Shown in pieces: positions 55,182-64,000 of a DNA stretch of 64,000 nucleotides. Under the pieces are notes generated by a model. It was given only the letters and a program-made list of their open reading frames with translations. It had not been told where the DNA came from and did not search any database. Position numbers and translations under genes: made by a program. The stretch is from Phyllobacterium calauticae (GTDB lineage: Bacteria > Pseudomonadota > Alphaproteobacteria > Rhizobiales > Rhizobiaceae): assembly GCF_019991125.1 (NCBI RefSeq), contig NZ_JAGENB010000006.1, positions 1 through 64,000 on the forward strand. Reading direction: 5' to 3'. Every line of letters starts with the position of its first letter. Within the stretch, counting starts at the first letter, position 1.

Positions 55182-55640
55182 TTATGAATCGCGCCCGTAA
55201 ATCTGGTCGGCGCGCTTTTCAAAGGCTTCGGTGAATTTCCGGAAAGCAATATCGAACATCGATCCCATCAAAAAACCGAGCGTGCGGCTTTTGAATTCAT
55301 AGTCGATGTAGAATTTGACCTCGGAATGTTCCGGGTTTGCGGAGGGCACGAACTGCCATTTGTTGTCGAGATAGCGGAACGGCCCGTCGACATATTTGGT
55401 CTCGATCACCTTCTCGTCCGGCTTGAGCAGAACCTGGCTGGTAAACGTCTCGCGGATCAGCTTGTAGCCTACGGTCATATCGGCAATGAGCAGCGTCTTG
55501 CCGTCCCGCTCCTTACGTGAGCGCACCTTCAGGCTTTCGCACATCGGCAGGAACTGCGGATAGCTTTCCACATCCGCCACCAGATCGAACATCTGCTCGG
55601 CCCGATGCACCACGGGGCGTGTCGTATCGAATTTCGGCAT
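55182..55640 (-). CDS. ratA: RatA/Coq10 family protein
   Basis: The 152-residue SRPBCC-fold protein has HRAEQMFDLVADVESYPQF at the start and FKSRTLGFLMGSMFDIAFRKF near the end, as in Coq10/RatA. Eukaryotic Coq10 binds ubiquinone; E. coli RatA was described as a ribosome-targeting protein. It follows lipA by four bases, a conserved pair in alphaproteobacteria. Confidence 0.9.
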   Translation of the reverse strand: MPKFDTTRPVVHRAEQMFDLVADVESYPQFLPMCESLKVRSRKERDGKTLLIADMTVGYKLIRETFTSQVLLKPDEKVIETKYVDGPFRYLDNKWQFVPSANPEHSEVKFYIDYEFKSRTLGFLMGSMFDIAFRKFTEAFEKRADQIYGRDS

Positions 55641-55644
55641 TCAG

Positions 55645-56610
55645 TCAGCTTCTGTTGGCGTGCAGCGCCTCGCGTGCAGCCTTCAGCTTGGCGAAATCAT
55701 CACCCGCATGGTGCGACGAGCGTGTCAGCGGGCTCGATGCAACCACCAGGAAGCCCTTGGTCTTGGCGATGGTCGCATAGGACTTGAATTCGTCTGGCGT
55801 GACATAGTTGAGAACCGGATGATGCTTGCGCGTCGGCTGCAGGTACTGGCCGATGGTCATGAAGTCGACATTGGCCGAACGCAGGTCGTCCATCAGCTGC
55901 AGCACTTCGTTGCGCTCTTCGCCGAGGCCGACCATGATGCCGGATTTGGTGAAGATGGTCGGATCGAGTTCCTTCACCCGCTGCAACAGGCGGATGGAAT
56001 GGAAATAACGGGCGCCCGGACGCACCTTGAGATAGTTGGAAGGCACCGTTTCCAGATTGTGGTTGAACACATCGGGGCGCGCGGCAACGACGATCTCAAG
56101 CGCACCGTCCTTGCGCAGGAAATCCGGCGTGAGGATTTCAACCGTTGTGCCAGGAGAAATCGCGCGGATCGCGTTGATGACGTCGGCAAAATGCTGGGCG
56201 CCGCCATCGGGAAGATCGTCGCGGTCGACCGAGGTGATGACCACATGGGTCAGGCCCATCTTCTTGACGGCCTTGCCGACATTCTCCGGCTCGTTCGGAT
56301 CAAGCGCCGTCGGCAATCCCGTTGCGACGTTGCAGAACGCGCAGGCACGTGTGCAGATCTCGCCCATGATCATGAAGGTGGCGTGCTTCTTGTCCCAGCA
56401 CTCGCCGATATTCGGGCAACCAGCCTCTTCGCACACGGTCACGAGGCTGTGCGAGCGCACGATCTCGCGCGTCTCGGCATAGCCTTTGGAGACCGGCGCC
56501 TTGACGCGAATCCAGTCCGGCTTCTTCAGAATTTCCGTATCCGGACGATGCGCCTTTTCCGGATGCCGCAGGCGCCGCTTTTGATCGATCGTATCGAGAA
56601 CCGTTACCAT
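55645..56610 (-). CDS. lipA: Lipoyl synthase LipA
   Basis: LipA is a radical-SAM enzyme that inserts two sulfur atoms into octanoyl groups on lipoyl domains. The 321-residue protein has the auxiliary cluster [12 protein letters not shown] (about residue 58), the radical-SAM cluster CTRACAFC (about residue 87) and the end motif [12 protein letters not shown] with the conserved serine. Its partners are the lipoyl domains of PdhB and PdhC encoded nearby. Confidence 0.97.
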   Translation of the reverse strand: MVTVLDTIDQKRRLRHPEKAHRPDTEILKKPDWIRVKAPVSKGYAETREIVRSHSLVTVCEEAGCPNIGECWDKKHATFMIMGEICTRACAFCNVATGLPTALDPNEPENVGKAVKKMGLTHVVITSVDRDDLPDGGAQHFADVINAIRAISPGTTVEILTPDFLRKDGALEIVVAARPDVFNHNLETVPSNYLKVRPGARYFHSIRLLQRVKELDPTIFTKSGIMVGLGEERNEVLQLMDDLRSANVDFMTIGQYLQPTRKHHPVLNYVTPDEFKSYATIAKTKGFLVVASSPLTRSSHHAGDDFAKLKAAREALHANRS

Positions 56611-56624
56611 CAGGACTTCCTAGT

Positions 56625-56903
56625 TTAATTCGAGGATCTGGCTTTGCCAAAAATCCACAGAATGATAATTGCGCCCGCCGTCGCAACAATCAGATTTCCA
56701 AAAAAGCCGTAAAAGTTGAAATTCAACAATCCGGCCAGCGTGCCACCCACGAACGATCCGGCAATACCAACAAGAATATTGGTGAACAAGCCATGATTGC
56801 GGCTCATCGCCTTTTCCGCGATATATCCGGCGATGAAGCCGATGACCAGCATCCCGAAGAAACCGACACCGGGCATGCTCATGATACCGACTGGCTGATC
56901 CAT
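56625..56903 (-). CDS. GlsB/YeaQ/YmgE family membrane protein
   Basis: The 92-residue protein has three glycine-rich membrane helices. IGFIAGYIAEKAM and LVGIAGSFVGGTLAGLL are typical of the transglycosylase-associated (GlsB) family, which responds to stress. A start further downstream (MPGVGFFGML) is also possible. It is read in line with lpdA and lipA. Confidence 0.88.
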   Translation of the reverse strand: MDQPVGIMSMPGVGFFGMLVIGFIAGYIAEKAMSRNHGLFTNILVGIAGSFVGGTLAGLLNFNFYGFFGNLIVATAGAIIILWIFGKARSSN

Positions 56904-56918
56904 CTTCCCTCGCTCGCC

Positions 56919-57182
56919 CTATCGTCCTGATGCAATCGCAATGGCACGAAACACCAGAGCCCATATAGCACCGAAAAGAAAACCACCCAACCCGCAGGCA
57001 AAAGTCACTACCCACACACCGGTCCAGCCGCCGATGGCCGTGCCATTGATGGATATGGTGTTGCCGGAAACCAGACTCAAGGCAGACGCAGCAAACCCCA
57101 ATGCAAGACCCAGCAGGGTCGACCATTTGAGGATTGCCCACGACAGGCGAATCCAGGGTTTGCTGTCCTTGATGGTGACCAA
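56919..57182 (-). CDS. Small membrane protein between lpdA and glsB-type gene
   Basis: The 87-residue protein has two or three hydrophobic segments (LLGLALGFAASALSLV near residue 24, WVVTFACGLGGFLFGAIWAL near residue 57). I do not recognise a family. It lies 22 bases after lpdA and 15 bases before the GlsB-type gene, so it is probably cotranscribed. Confidence 0.6.
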   Translation of the reverse strand: MVTIKDSKPWIRLSWAILKWSTLLGLALGFAASALSLVSGNTISINGTAIGGWTGVWVVTFACGLGGFLFGAIWALVFRAIAIASGR

Positions 57183-57204
57183 CGGACCGGAATTCCTTTC
57201 GTTA

Positions 57205-58650
57205 TCAGGCGTTCAGTGCACGTCCATAGGCATCCAGCACGCTTTCCTTCATCGTTTCCGACAGGGTCGGATGCGGGAAGATCGTGTGCATCAGTTCTTC
57301 TTCGGTCGTTTCAAGGTTCATCGCAACCACAAAACCCTGGATCAGTTCCGTCACCTCAGCACCGACGAGATGGGCGCCGAGGAGCTGGCCGGTCTTCTTG
57401 TCGAAGACGGTCTTGACCATGCCCTGGTCTTCACCCAGCGCAATCGCCTTGCCATTGGCCACGAACGGGAAACGGCCGACGCGGACGTCATAGCCTTCCG
57501 CTTTCGCCTTGGCTTCGGTCAACCCAACGGAAGCAACCTGAGGGTTGCAATAGGTGCAGCCCGGGATCTTGGCCTTGTCCATCGGATGCACGTTCGGCAG
57601 TCCGGCGATCTTCTCGACACAGATCACAGCCTCGTGCTCGGCCTTGTGCGCCAGCATGGGCGGTCCGGCGACGTCGCCGATGGCATAGATGCCGGGAACG
57701 TTGGTCTTGCCATAGCCGTCAATGACGATGCAGCCGCGATCGGTCTTGATGCCAAGTGCCTCAAGGCCGATGTTTTCAATATTGCCCTGCACGCCGACAG
57801 CCGAGACCATACGGTCCGCGGTGATTTTTTCGACCTTGCCGTCCTTCTTTTCCACATGGGCGGTGATGGAATTGGCTGACTTCTCGACCTTGGTCACCTT
57901 GGCATCGAGAATGATCTTCATGCCCTGCTTTTCGAACTGCTTGCGGGCAAAGTTGGCAATCTCGGTGTCTTCAACCGGCATGACCTGCGGCATGACTTCG
58001 ACGACGGTCACGTCAACGCCCATCGTGCGGTAGAACGATGCGAATTCGATACCGATGGCACCTGAACCCATGACGAGCAGCGATTTCGGCATTTCTTCCG
58101 GCTTCATCGCCTCGAAATAGGTCCAGATCAGCTTGCCATCCGGCTCGATACCCGGAAGCGCGCGCGGACGGGCACCGGTGGCGATGATGATATGCTTGGC
58201 CGTATAAGTGCCCTCGCCCAGGGTATTCTTGGGCAGCGGCGCCTGCGGCTCGACCGGCTTCTTGGTGGTCTTGGACACGACGATCTCGCCAGGCTTGGTC
58301 AGCTTGGCCTCGCCCCAGATGACATCGACCTTGTTCTTCTTCATCAGGAAGCCGACGCCGCCATTCATCCGCTCGGCAATGCCGCGCGAGCGTGCAACGA
58401 TGGCCTTGAGGTCAGCAGTCACGCTGCCTTCGATCTTCAGGCCGTAATTCTTCGCGTGTTCGGCGTAATGAAAGATTTCCGCCGAGCGCAGCAGCGCCTT
58501 TGTCGGTATGCAGCCCCAGTTGGAACAGATACCGGCGAGATGCTCGCGTTCCACGATGGCCGTCTTCAATCCCAGCTGCGCGGAACGGATAGCGGCGATA
58601 TAGCCGCCCGGGCCGGAACCAATGATGATCACGTCGTAATTATTGGCCAA
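57205..58650 (-). CDS. lpdA: Dihydrolipoyl dehydrogenase (E3)
   Basis: E3 reoxidises the lipoyl groups of the pyruvate dehydrogenase complex with NAD+. The 481-residue flavoprotein has the FAD motif IIIGSGPGGYIAAIRSA, the redox disulfide CSNWGC (near residue 42), the NAD motif VMGSGAIGIEFASF and the C-terminal His-Glu pair in HPTLSE. It closes the pdh operon as usual in rhizobia. Confidence 0.96.
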   Translation of the reverse strand: MANNYDVIIIGSGPGGYIAAIRSAQLGLKTAIVEREHLAGICSNWGCIPTKALLRSAEIFHYAEHAKNYGLKIEGSVTADLKAIVARSRGIAERMNGGVGFLMKKNKVDVIWGEAKLTKPGEIVVSKTTKKPVEPQAPLPKNTLGEGTYTAKHIIIATGARPRALPGIEPDGKLIWTYFEAMKPEEMPKSLLVMGSGAIGIEFASFYRTMGVDVTVVEVMPQVMPVEDTEIANFARKQFEKQGMKIILDAKVTKVEKSANSITAHVEKKDGKVEKITADRMVSAVGVQGNIENIGLEALGIKTDRGCIVIDGYGKTNVPGIYAIGDVAGPPMLAHKAEHEAVICVEKIAGLPNVHPMDKAKIPGCTYCNPQVASVGLTEAKAKAEGYDVRVGRFPFVANGKAIALGEDQGMVKTVFDKKTGQLLGAHLVGAEVTELIQGFVVAMNLETTEEELMHTIFPHPTLSETMKESVLDAYGRALNA

Positions 58651-58673
58651 GTCTCGGTCCTCCTAAGACTGAA

Positions 58674-59312
58674 CTAAATATCGAGTATGCCTCGAACGAT
58701 TGGTGCAATGGCCTTGCCGATTGCCCGTGTATTGTCTGCATCCAGATGCACGCCATCGACCGGCGATGTCTTCGCCACCGATCCCGCATCGAAAAACGCG
58801 CAATCGGCCTGCCGGGCGGCATCTTCATAAAAGGCGGCGAGCCGGCGCGACTGTTCGATGCCCTGCTCGAACACCAGCCGGAATTCCGGACCGTCCGTCT
58901 CGCCCAGCGCCGGCGGTGACATGATCAAAATCCGCGGCGCTTTCGCATCAAACTGGTACAGCGCAGTACGGATGATCTCGATCAGCCGCTGCATGCCGCG
59001 CTTGGCGCCCTGCGCATTGCCGCAGATAAAGCTCTTCATGTCGTTGGTGCCGAGCATGACAATCACGAGGTCGAGCGGAAAATGCGTGCCAAGCGCGGTG
59101 GTCAGCGTCTTGGCAGCATTGCGTTCAAACCCCGAGAGATGGTCGTCGAAGGCGGTTGTCCGCCCGTTCAGGCCATCCGCGACAACATTCACGCTGCCGC
59201 CAAGCTCTGCCTGCAAAATCTGTGGCCAGCGATCGCCCAGCGCATGGCGACCTGACCCGTCGGGAATGTACCCCCAGGTCAGTGAATCGCCATAGCAGAG
59301 CACCGTTTTCAT
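58674..59312 (-). CDS. SGNH/GDSL hydrolase family protein
   Basis: The 212-residue soluble esterase has block I GDSLTWG (catalytic Ser, residue 9), block III GTNDMK (Asn) and block V DGVHLD (Asp/His). A fitting oxyanion Gly is in VVADGLNGRTT. It is related to arylesterases and acyl thioesterases. It sits between pdhC and lpdA, with eight and 23 bases of spacing. Its natural ester is unknown, but the position suggests a link to acyl or lipoyl groups. Confidence 0.9.
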   Translation of the reverse strand: MKTVLCYGDSLTWGYIPDGSGRHALGDRWPQILQAELGGSVNVVADGLNGRTTAFDDHLSGFERNAAKTLTTALGTHFPLDLVIVMLGTNDMKSFICGNAQGAKRGMQRLIEIIRTALYQFDAKAPRILIMSPPALGETDGPEFRLVFEQGIEQSRRLAAFYEDAARQADCAFFDAGSVAKTSPVDGVHLDADNTRAIGKAIAPIVRGILDI

Positions 59313-59320
59313 CGTCGGCC

Positions 59321-60652
59321 TCAGACCAGCATGCCCATCGGGTTTTCGATGTGGCGCTTGAAGGCCTGAGCAAGCTCGGCACCCAAGGCTCCATCGACGG
59401 CGCGGTGATCGGTCGAAAGCGTCACGGACATGACCGTGGCGACCTTGATCTCACCCTTCTTGACGACGGCCCGCTCTTCACCCGCACCGATTGCCAGAAT
59501 GGTGGCATGCGGCGGGTTGATGATGGCGGCGAAGTCCTTGACGCCGAACATGCCGAGGTTGGAAACCGCTGTCGTGCCGCCCTGGTATTCCTCGGGCTTC
59601 AGCTTGCGGTCGCGCGCGCGCTTGGCCAGGTCCTTCATCTCGTTGGAGATGGTGGACAAGGTCTTTTCCTCGGCCTTGCGGATGATCGGCGTGATCAGGC
59701 CGCCGGGGATCGACACGGCAACGCCCACGTCGGAATGCTTGTGCTTGACCATGTTGGCTTCGGTCCAGGACACATTGGCGTCCGGAACATCGCGCAGGGC
59801 CAGAGCCATCGCCTTGATGATCATGTCATTGACGGACAGCTTGTAGGCGGGAACGTCGCCCTTTTCCGTCTTGCGCATCGGCGATGCCGCATTGATCTGG
59901 GCACGCAGCGCCAGCAATGCGTCGAGTTCGCAATCGACCGTCAGATAGAAATGCGGAACGGTCGACTTGGCTTCCAACAGACGCTTTGCAATCGTCTTGC
60001 GCATGCCGTCATGCGGCACGAGCTCATAGGAGCCTTCCTCGAACAGTTTCAGCACCGTATCGTCCGACATGGGCTTGGGAGCCGCTGCCGGCGTGGCCGC
60101 TGCAGCTGCCGCAGGTGCCTTGGCACCACCGCCGGAGATTGCTGCCTCGACGTCTTTCTTGATGACGCGGCCATGCGGGCCGGAGCCCGTTACAGCGGAA
60201 AGATCGATACCGGCGTCCTTGGCGATGCGGCGGGCCAGCGGCGACGAGAATGTCCGGTCGCCGGACTTTGCCGGAGCAGCAACTGCGGCGGCTGGTGCAG
60301 CCGGTGCTGGCGCCGTTTCCTTGGGGGCTTCGGCCTTGGCAGGCGCAGGTGCGGCTTCTGCTTTCGCGGGAGCTGCGTCGCCGCCCTTGGCAGCAGCACC
60401 GACATCTTCGCCGTCCGCCGCCAGAATGGCGATCAGCGCATTGACCTTGACGCCTTCCGTACCGGCGGGAACCACGATCTTGGCGACCGTGCCTTCGTCG
60501 ACCGCTTCGACTTCCATCGTTGCCTTGTCGGTTTCGATCTCGGCAATCACATCGCCGGGACCAACCTTATCGCCTTCCTTGACAAGCCATTTGGCAAGAT
60601 TGCCCTCTTCCATCGTGGGAGAAAGAGCCGGCATGGTGATATTGATCGGCAT
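59321..60652 (-). CDS. pdhC: Pyruvate dehydrogenase E2, dihydrolipoamide acetyltransferase
   Basis: E2 passes the acetyl group from lipoamide to CoA and forms the core of the complex. The 443-residue protein has one lipoyl domain (lipoyl lysine in [17 protein letters not shown], residue 43 region), an Ala/Pro/Lys linker, the peripheral subunit-binding domain ([20 protein letters not shown], about residue 145) and the catalytic domain with [12 protein letters not shown] near the end. The linker is 60-70 residues long. Confidence 0.96.
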   Translation of the reverse strand: MPINITMPALSPTMEEGNLAKWLVKEGDKVGPGDVIAEIETDKATMEVEAVDEGTVAKIVVPAGTEGVKVNALIAILAADGEDVGAAAKGGDAAPAKAEAAPAPAKAEAPKETAPAPAAPAAAVAAPAKSGDRTFSSPLARRIAKDAGIDLSAVTGSGPHGRVIKKDVEAAISGGGAKAPAAAAAATPAAAPKPMSDDTVLKLFEEGSYELVPHDGMRKTIAKRLLEAKSTVPHFYLTVDCELDALLALRAQINAASPMRKTEKGDVPAYKLSVNDMIIKAMALALRDVPDANVSWTEANMVKHKHSDVGVAVSIPGGLITPIIRKAEEKTLSTISNEMKDLAKRARDRKLKPEEYQGGTTAVSNLGMFGVKDFAAIINPPHATILAIGAGEERAVVKKGEIKVATVMSVTLSTDHRAVDGALGAELAQAFKRHIENPMGMLV

Positions 60653-60668
60653 ATCGATTTCCTCCCCT

Positions 60669-62063
60669 TTACGCTGTGTATGTCACAGCTTTGACGGCCT
60701 CGACGATTTCTTGAACGTTCGGCAATGCCAGCTTTTCCAGATTGGCGGCATAGGGCATCGGAACGTCCTTGCCGGCAATCGTCAGGATCGGTGCATCGAG
60801 ATAATCGAAAGCCTGCTGCATGACGCGGGTGGCAATTTCCGTACCGACCGAGGACTGCGGATAGCCTTCCTCGATGGTGACGCAGCGACCGGTCTTCTTG
60901 ACCGATTCGACAACCGTCGGAATGTCCATCGGGCGGATGGTGCGCAGATCGATGATCTCAGCATCGATGCCGAGCTTGGCCAGCTCTTCCGCCGCCTTGA
61001 CCGTGTAGTTCATGCCGATGCCGAAGGAGACGAGCGTAACGTCCGTGCCCTTCTTGTGGATGCGGGCCTTGCCGATCGGCAGGACGAAATCATCGAGCTT
61101 CGGCACATCGAAGGAGTGACCGTAGAGGATTTCGTTTTCAAGGAAGATGACCGGGTTCGGATCGCGGATCGCAGCCTTGAGCAGACCCTTCGCATCGGCA
61201 GCCGTGTAGGGCATGACGACCTTGAGGCCCGGAATATGGCTGTACCAAGCGGCATAGCACTGGGAGTGCTGGGCCGCGACGCGGGCAGCAGCGCCGGAAG
61301 GACCACGGAACACCATCGGTGCGCCCATCTGGCCGCCGGACATATAGAGTGTCTTGGCCGCCGAATTGATGATCTGGTCAATCGCCTGCATGGCGAAGTT
61401 GAAGGTCATGAATTCAACGATCGGGCGCAGGCCGGTCATGGCAGCGCCAACACCGACGCCGGCAAAGCCGTGTTCGGTGATCGGCGTATCGACAACGCGG
61501 CGCGGGCCGAATTCGTCGAGCAGACCCTGGGTGATCTTGTAGGCGCCCTGATATTCGGCGACTTCTTCACCCATGATGAAGACGTTGGGATCACGGCGCA
61601 TTTCTTCCGCCATGGCGTCGCGCAGCGCTTCGCGCACGGTGGTGGAGACCATCTCGGTGCCTGCCGGAATATCCGGATCGGCGGCAACTTCGGTCTTCGG
61701 CGCTGCCGGAACGGTCGCAGCGGGCTTTGCAGCCTCCGCTTCCTGCTGCGGGGCTTCTTCCGCCTTGGCAGGCGCTTCAGCGGCTGCAGCCTTTGGCGCG
61801 CTGGCGGCATCGGCGCTTTCACCGTCGCCCAGGAGAACGGCGATAACGGTGTTGACCTTCACGTTGTCGGTGCCTTCGGCAATGAGAATCTTGCCGATGG
61901 TGCCTTCATCGACCGCTTCCACTTCCATCGTCGCCTTGTCGGTTTCGATTTCCGCGAGAACGTCGCCGGAGGTGACCTTGTCACCTTCCTTTTTCAGCCA
62001 TTTCGACAGTTTGCCCTCTTCCATGGTCGGCGAGAGCGCTGGCATCAGAATATCTACAGGCAT
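60669..62063 (-). CDS. pdhB: Pyruvate dehydrogenase E1 beta subunit with N-terminal lipoyl domain
   Basis: E1 beta forms, with PdhA, the thiamine-dependent pyruvate dehydrogenase. The 464-residue protein opens with a lipoyl domain ([17 protein letters not shown]), then a linker, then the transketolase-like part ([42 protein letters not shown]). The lipoyl fusion is normal in rhizobia. ATG 62063 is chosen by the family start [17 protein letters not shown]; the frame is open to 62153, but that overlaps pdhA. Confidence 0.96.
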   Translation of the reverse strand: MPVDILMPALSPTMEEGKLSKWLKKEGDKVTSGDVLAEIETDKATMEVEAVDEGTIGKILIAEGTDNVKVNTVIAVLLGDGESADAASAPKAAAAEAPAKAEEAPQQEAEAAKPAATVPAAPKTEVAADPDIPAGTEMVSTTVREALRDAMAEEMRRDPNVFIMGEEVAEYQGAYKITQGLLDEFGPRRVVDTPITEHGFAGVGVGAAMTGLRPIVEFMTFNFAMQAIDQIINSAAKTLYMSGGQMGAPMVFRGPSGAAARVAAQHSQCYAAWYSHIPGLKVVMPYTAADAKGLLKAAIRDPNPVIFLENEILYGHSFDVPKLDDFVLPIGKARIHKKGTDVTLVSFGIGMNYTVKAAEELAKLGIDAEIIDLRTIRPMDIPTVVESVKKTGRCVTIEEGYPQSSVGTEIATRVMQQAFDYLDAPILTIAGKDVPMPYAANLEKLALPNVQEIVEAVKAVTYTA

Positions 62064-62076
62064 GGTTGCGCCTCCC

Positions 62077-63108
62077 TTAGAGCAGAATGTCGGTATAGAG
62101 CTCGGATGCATCCGGCTCCGGATCGGACTGGGCGAAATCCGCTGCGTCGGCAACGATGTCGCGAACGTCCTTGTCGATCTTCTTCAGGTCGTCCTCGGTG
62201 GACCAGCCCTTGTCGATCAACCGGCTCTTCACCTGCTCGATGGGATCGTGTTCGGAGCGCATCTTCTGCACTTCGTCCTTGGAACGGTACTTGGCCGGAT
62301 CCGACATGGAGTGGCCGCGATACCGGTATGTCTGCATTTCCAGGATCATCGGGCCCTTGCCGGAGCGCGCCCATGCGGTGGCTTCTTCGCCAGCAGCCTG
62401 AACGGCGCGGACATCCATGCCGTCGACCTGAATACCGGGGATATTGAAGGAAATGCCGCGACGGGAGAAATCGGTTTCGGCCGAAGCGCGGGAAACCGCC
62501 GTACCCATGGCGTAACGATTGTTTTCGATGATGTAGATGACCGGCAGCTTCCAGAGCGCCGCCATGTTGAAGCTTTCGTAGACCTGGCCCTGGTTGGCCG
62601 CGCCGTCACCGAAATAAGCAAGGGAGACATTGCCGTTGTCGCGATAGCGATTGGCAAAGGCGAGGCCCGTACCGAGGGAGACCTGCGCACCGACGATGCC
62701 GTGACCGCCGTAAAAGTGCTTCTCTTTCGAGAACATGTGCATGGAGCCGCCCTTGCCCTTGGAAAGGCCGCCGCGGCGTCCGGTCAGCTCGGCCATGACG
62801 CCCCGGGCGCTCATGCCGCAGGCCAGCATGTGGCCGTGGTCGCGATAACCGGTGATGACCTGATCGCCTTCAACCAGTGTCGCCTGCATGCCGGTCACAA
62901 CAGCTTCCTGACCGATATAGAGATGGCAGAAACCGCCAATGAAACCCATACCGTAGAGCTGGCCGGCCTTTTCTTCGAAACGCCGGATCAGCAGCATTTC
63001 GCGGTAGGCGTAGAGCTCCTGCTCCTTTGTGTACTCGATTGGTTTTGGTGCTTTGACAGCAGAGGTCTGCGCAGAACGCGCAGGGCTTTTTTTCGCCCTC
63101 GTAGCCAT
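62077..63108 (-). CDS. pdhA: Pyruvate dehydrogenase E1 alpha subunit
   Basis: The 343-residue subunit binds thiamine diphosphate through [15 protein letters not shown] (GDG, about residue 170) and [35 protein letters not shown] lies before it. The N-terminal tail is basic and Ala/Lys-rich. It leads the operon pdhA-pdhB-pdhC, with 13 bases before pdhB. A promoter should lie in the AT-rich 128 bases upstream. Confidence 0.97.
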   Translation of the reverse strand: MATRAKKSPARSAQTSAVKAPKPIEYTKEQELYAYREMLLIRRFEEKAGQLYGMGFIGGFCHLYIGQEAVVTGMQATLVEGDQVITGYRDHGHMLACGMSARGVMAELTGRRGGLSKGKGGSMHMFSKEKHFYGGHGIVGAQVSLGTGLAFANRYRDNGNVSLAYFGDGAANQGQVYESFNMAALWKLPVIYIIENNRYAMGTAVSRASAETDFSRRGISFNIPGIQVDGMDVRAVQAAGEEATAWARSGKGPMILEMQTYRYRGHSMSDPAKYRSKDEVQKMRSEHDPIEQVKSRLIDKGWSTEDDLKKIDKDVRDIVADAADFAQSDPEPDASELYTDILL

Positions 63109-63236
63109 ATCTCACTCCCTGTTATTTTGTCGGACGACAATAGCAGCAGGAGCAGAACTTACAATATGCAGAATTGAATAAGAGCTATGCAAATAAGACG
63201 TTCAAAATGCACGATAAAAAGTGAATTAACCTGAAT

Positions 63237-63569
63237 TCAGTTAATAGTTAAATCACCCGAGCCACGCATAATTGTGACTTCGTCCGGCCGCGATACATTC
63301 AACGCCTTGCGGGCCTGTTCATCTAACATGTCCCGCTCGATTGTTCCATCATGCATAAGTTGTACTTCCCGTTCAAGCTCCGTGCGCGATGCCTTGACCG
63401 CGTCGTACTGGGCGCGCAGCAGCCGGGTCTGATCCTGCAGCTTGATGGTGGAGTAGAGACCGTATTCGCCGTGATAGGCATGGAAACCGAAATAGGCGAA
63501 AAACATCGAGGCAAGGATCGGCACGACAAGCCGTCCGCGATTGGTTTTCCGTCTCTGTTTTGTCCACAT
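63237..63569 (-). CDS. ftsB: Septum formation initiator FtsB/DivIC
   Basis: The 110-residue protein is bitopic: basic start (KQRRKTNRGR), one helix (PILASMFFAYFGFHAYHG, about residues 17-35), then a coiled coil (RLLRAQYDAVKASRTELE). It bridges FtsL and FtsQ in the divisome. Its position between eno and pdhA is conserved in alphaproteobacteria. Confidence 0.9.
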   Translation of the reverse strand: MWTKQRRKTNRGRLVVPILASMFFAYFGFHAYHGEYGLYSTIKLQDQTRLLRAQYDAVKASRTELEREVQLMHDGTIERDMLDEQARKALNVSRPDEVTIMRGSGDLTIN

Positions 63570-63692
63570 GGCAAATGACCCGAAGGGATGCGGAATCAGG
63601 TCACGATGGCCCGATTAGTCACACGGCCATAAAACAATGTTTTGCTTAACAGCCGATTAAATTTGCCGTTCCGGCTGCTCTGGGGCAGCCCC

Positions 63693-63726
63693 ACCAAAAC
63701 AAAATGGCAGGCACAGGGCCCGCCAT
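63693..63726 (-). terminator. Intrinsic terminator of eno
   Basis: On the minus strand ATGGCGGGC and GCCTGCCAT form a 9-base stem with one wobble pair and a five-base loop, followed by TTTTGTTTT. It lies 25 bases beyond the enolase stop. Confidence 0.75.
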
Positions 63727-63751
63727 CTCAATCGCTCGAATGTGATGCGTA

Positions 63752-64000
<249 letters not shown>

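Noticed and set aside
60069-62447. A 792-codon open frame on the plus strand across pdhC and pdhB
   Set aside because: It is antisense to two clear pyruvate dehydrogenase genes. The Ala/Glu/Lys-rich lipoyl linkers and high GC keep the opposite strand open. No binding site or family match is seen.

Overview
The window is chromosomal DNA of an alphaproteobacterium of the order Hyphomicrobiales (Rhizobiales). It is most like Phyllobacterium or its relatives in the Phyllobacteriaceae/Brucellaceae. The evidence is the gene order mazG|hflX-hfq-dat-trkA-ntrX-ntrY, dusB-ntrB-ntrC, ispDF-cinA, and eno-ftsB-pdhA-pdhB-pdhC-lpdA-lipA-ratA, plus a genuine ACC deaminase gene (acdS) with its Lrp-type regulator, a trait of plant-associated rhizobia. 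The genus is an inference from gene order and protein content; no rRNA gene is present to confirm it.

Layout. 1-2.8 kb is AT-rich accessory DNA: scraps that look like insertion-sequence ends, then a proline-rich lipoprotein with a nitrilase-like C-terminal half. 2.9-4.3 kb holds a trypsin-like protease and a small protein that looks like a free copy of the protease's N-terminal domain, with a palindromic repeat between them. 4.3-15.0 kb is conserved backbone: mazG, hflX, hfq, dat, trkA, ntrX and ntrY, with a lactonase and a metallo-hydrolase placed between trkA and dat. 15.1-47.1 kb is a long accessory block of catabolic, transport, regulatory and stress genes. It contains a GalD-type tautomerase with an ABC importer, a sugar-type ABC importer with a GntR regulator, an iron(III) FbpABC importer, copper genes copCD, a cobalamin-riboswitch-controlled cobalt uptake module (cbtBA plus an extra exported protein), many small DUF proteins, and acdS/acdR. 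47.2-64 kb is backbone again: ntrC, ntrB, dusB, ispDF, cinA, then two accessory enzymes, then ratA, lipA and the complete pyruvate dehydrogenase operon, ending in ftsB and the 3' end of eno.

In relatives such as Brucella, dusB-ntrB-ntrC-ntrY-ntrX-trkA form one run. Here ntrC and ntrY lie on the same strand but about 32 kb apart, with the accessory block between them. The nitrogen-control region was therefore either opened by insertion or rearranged. NtrC keeps the sigma-54 contact motif and NtrX lacks it.

Non-coding elements that can be supported are a cobalamin riboswitch at about 41.97-42.08 kb, a strong promoter-leader-terminator element at 53.18-53.35 kb in front of a methyltransferase gene (attenuator or small RNA), several intrinsic terminators, and candidate operators upstream of galD, the sugar transporter and acdS. 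I found no tRNA, rRNA, CRISPR array, integrase or intact insertion sequence.
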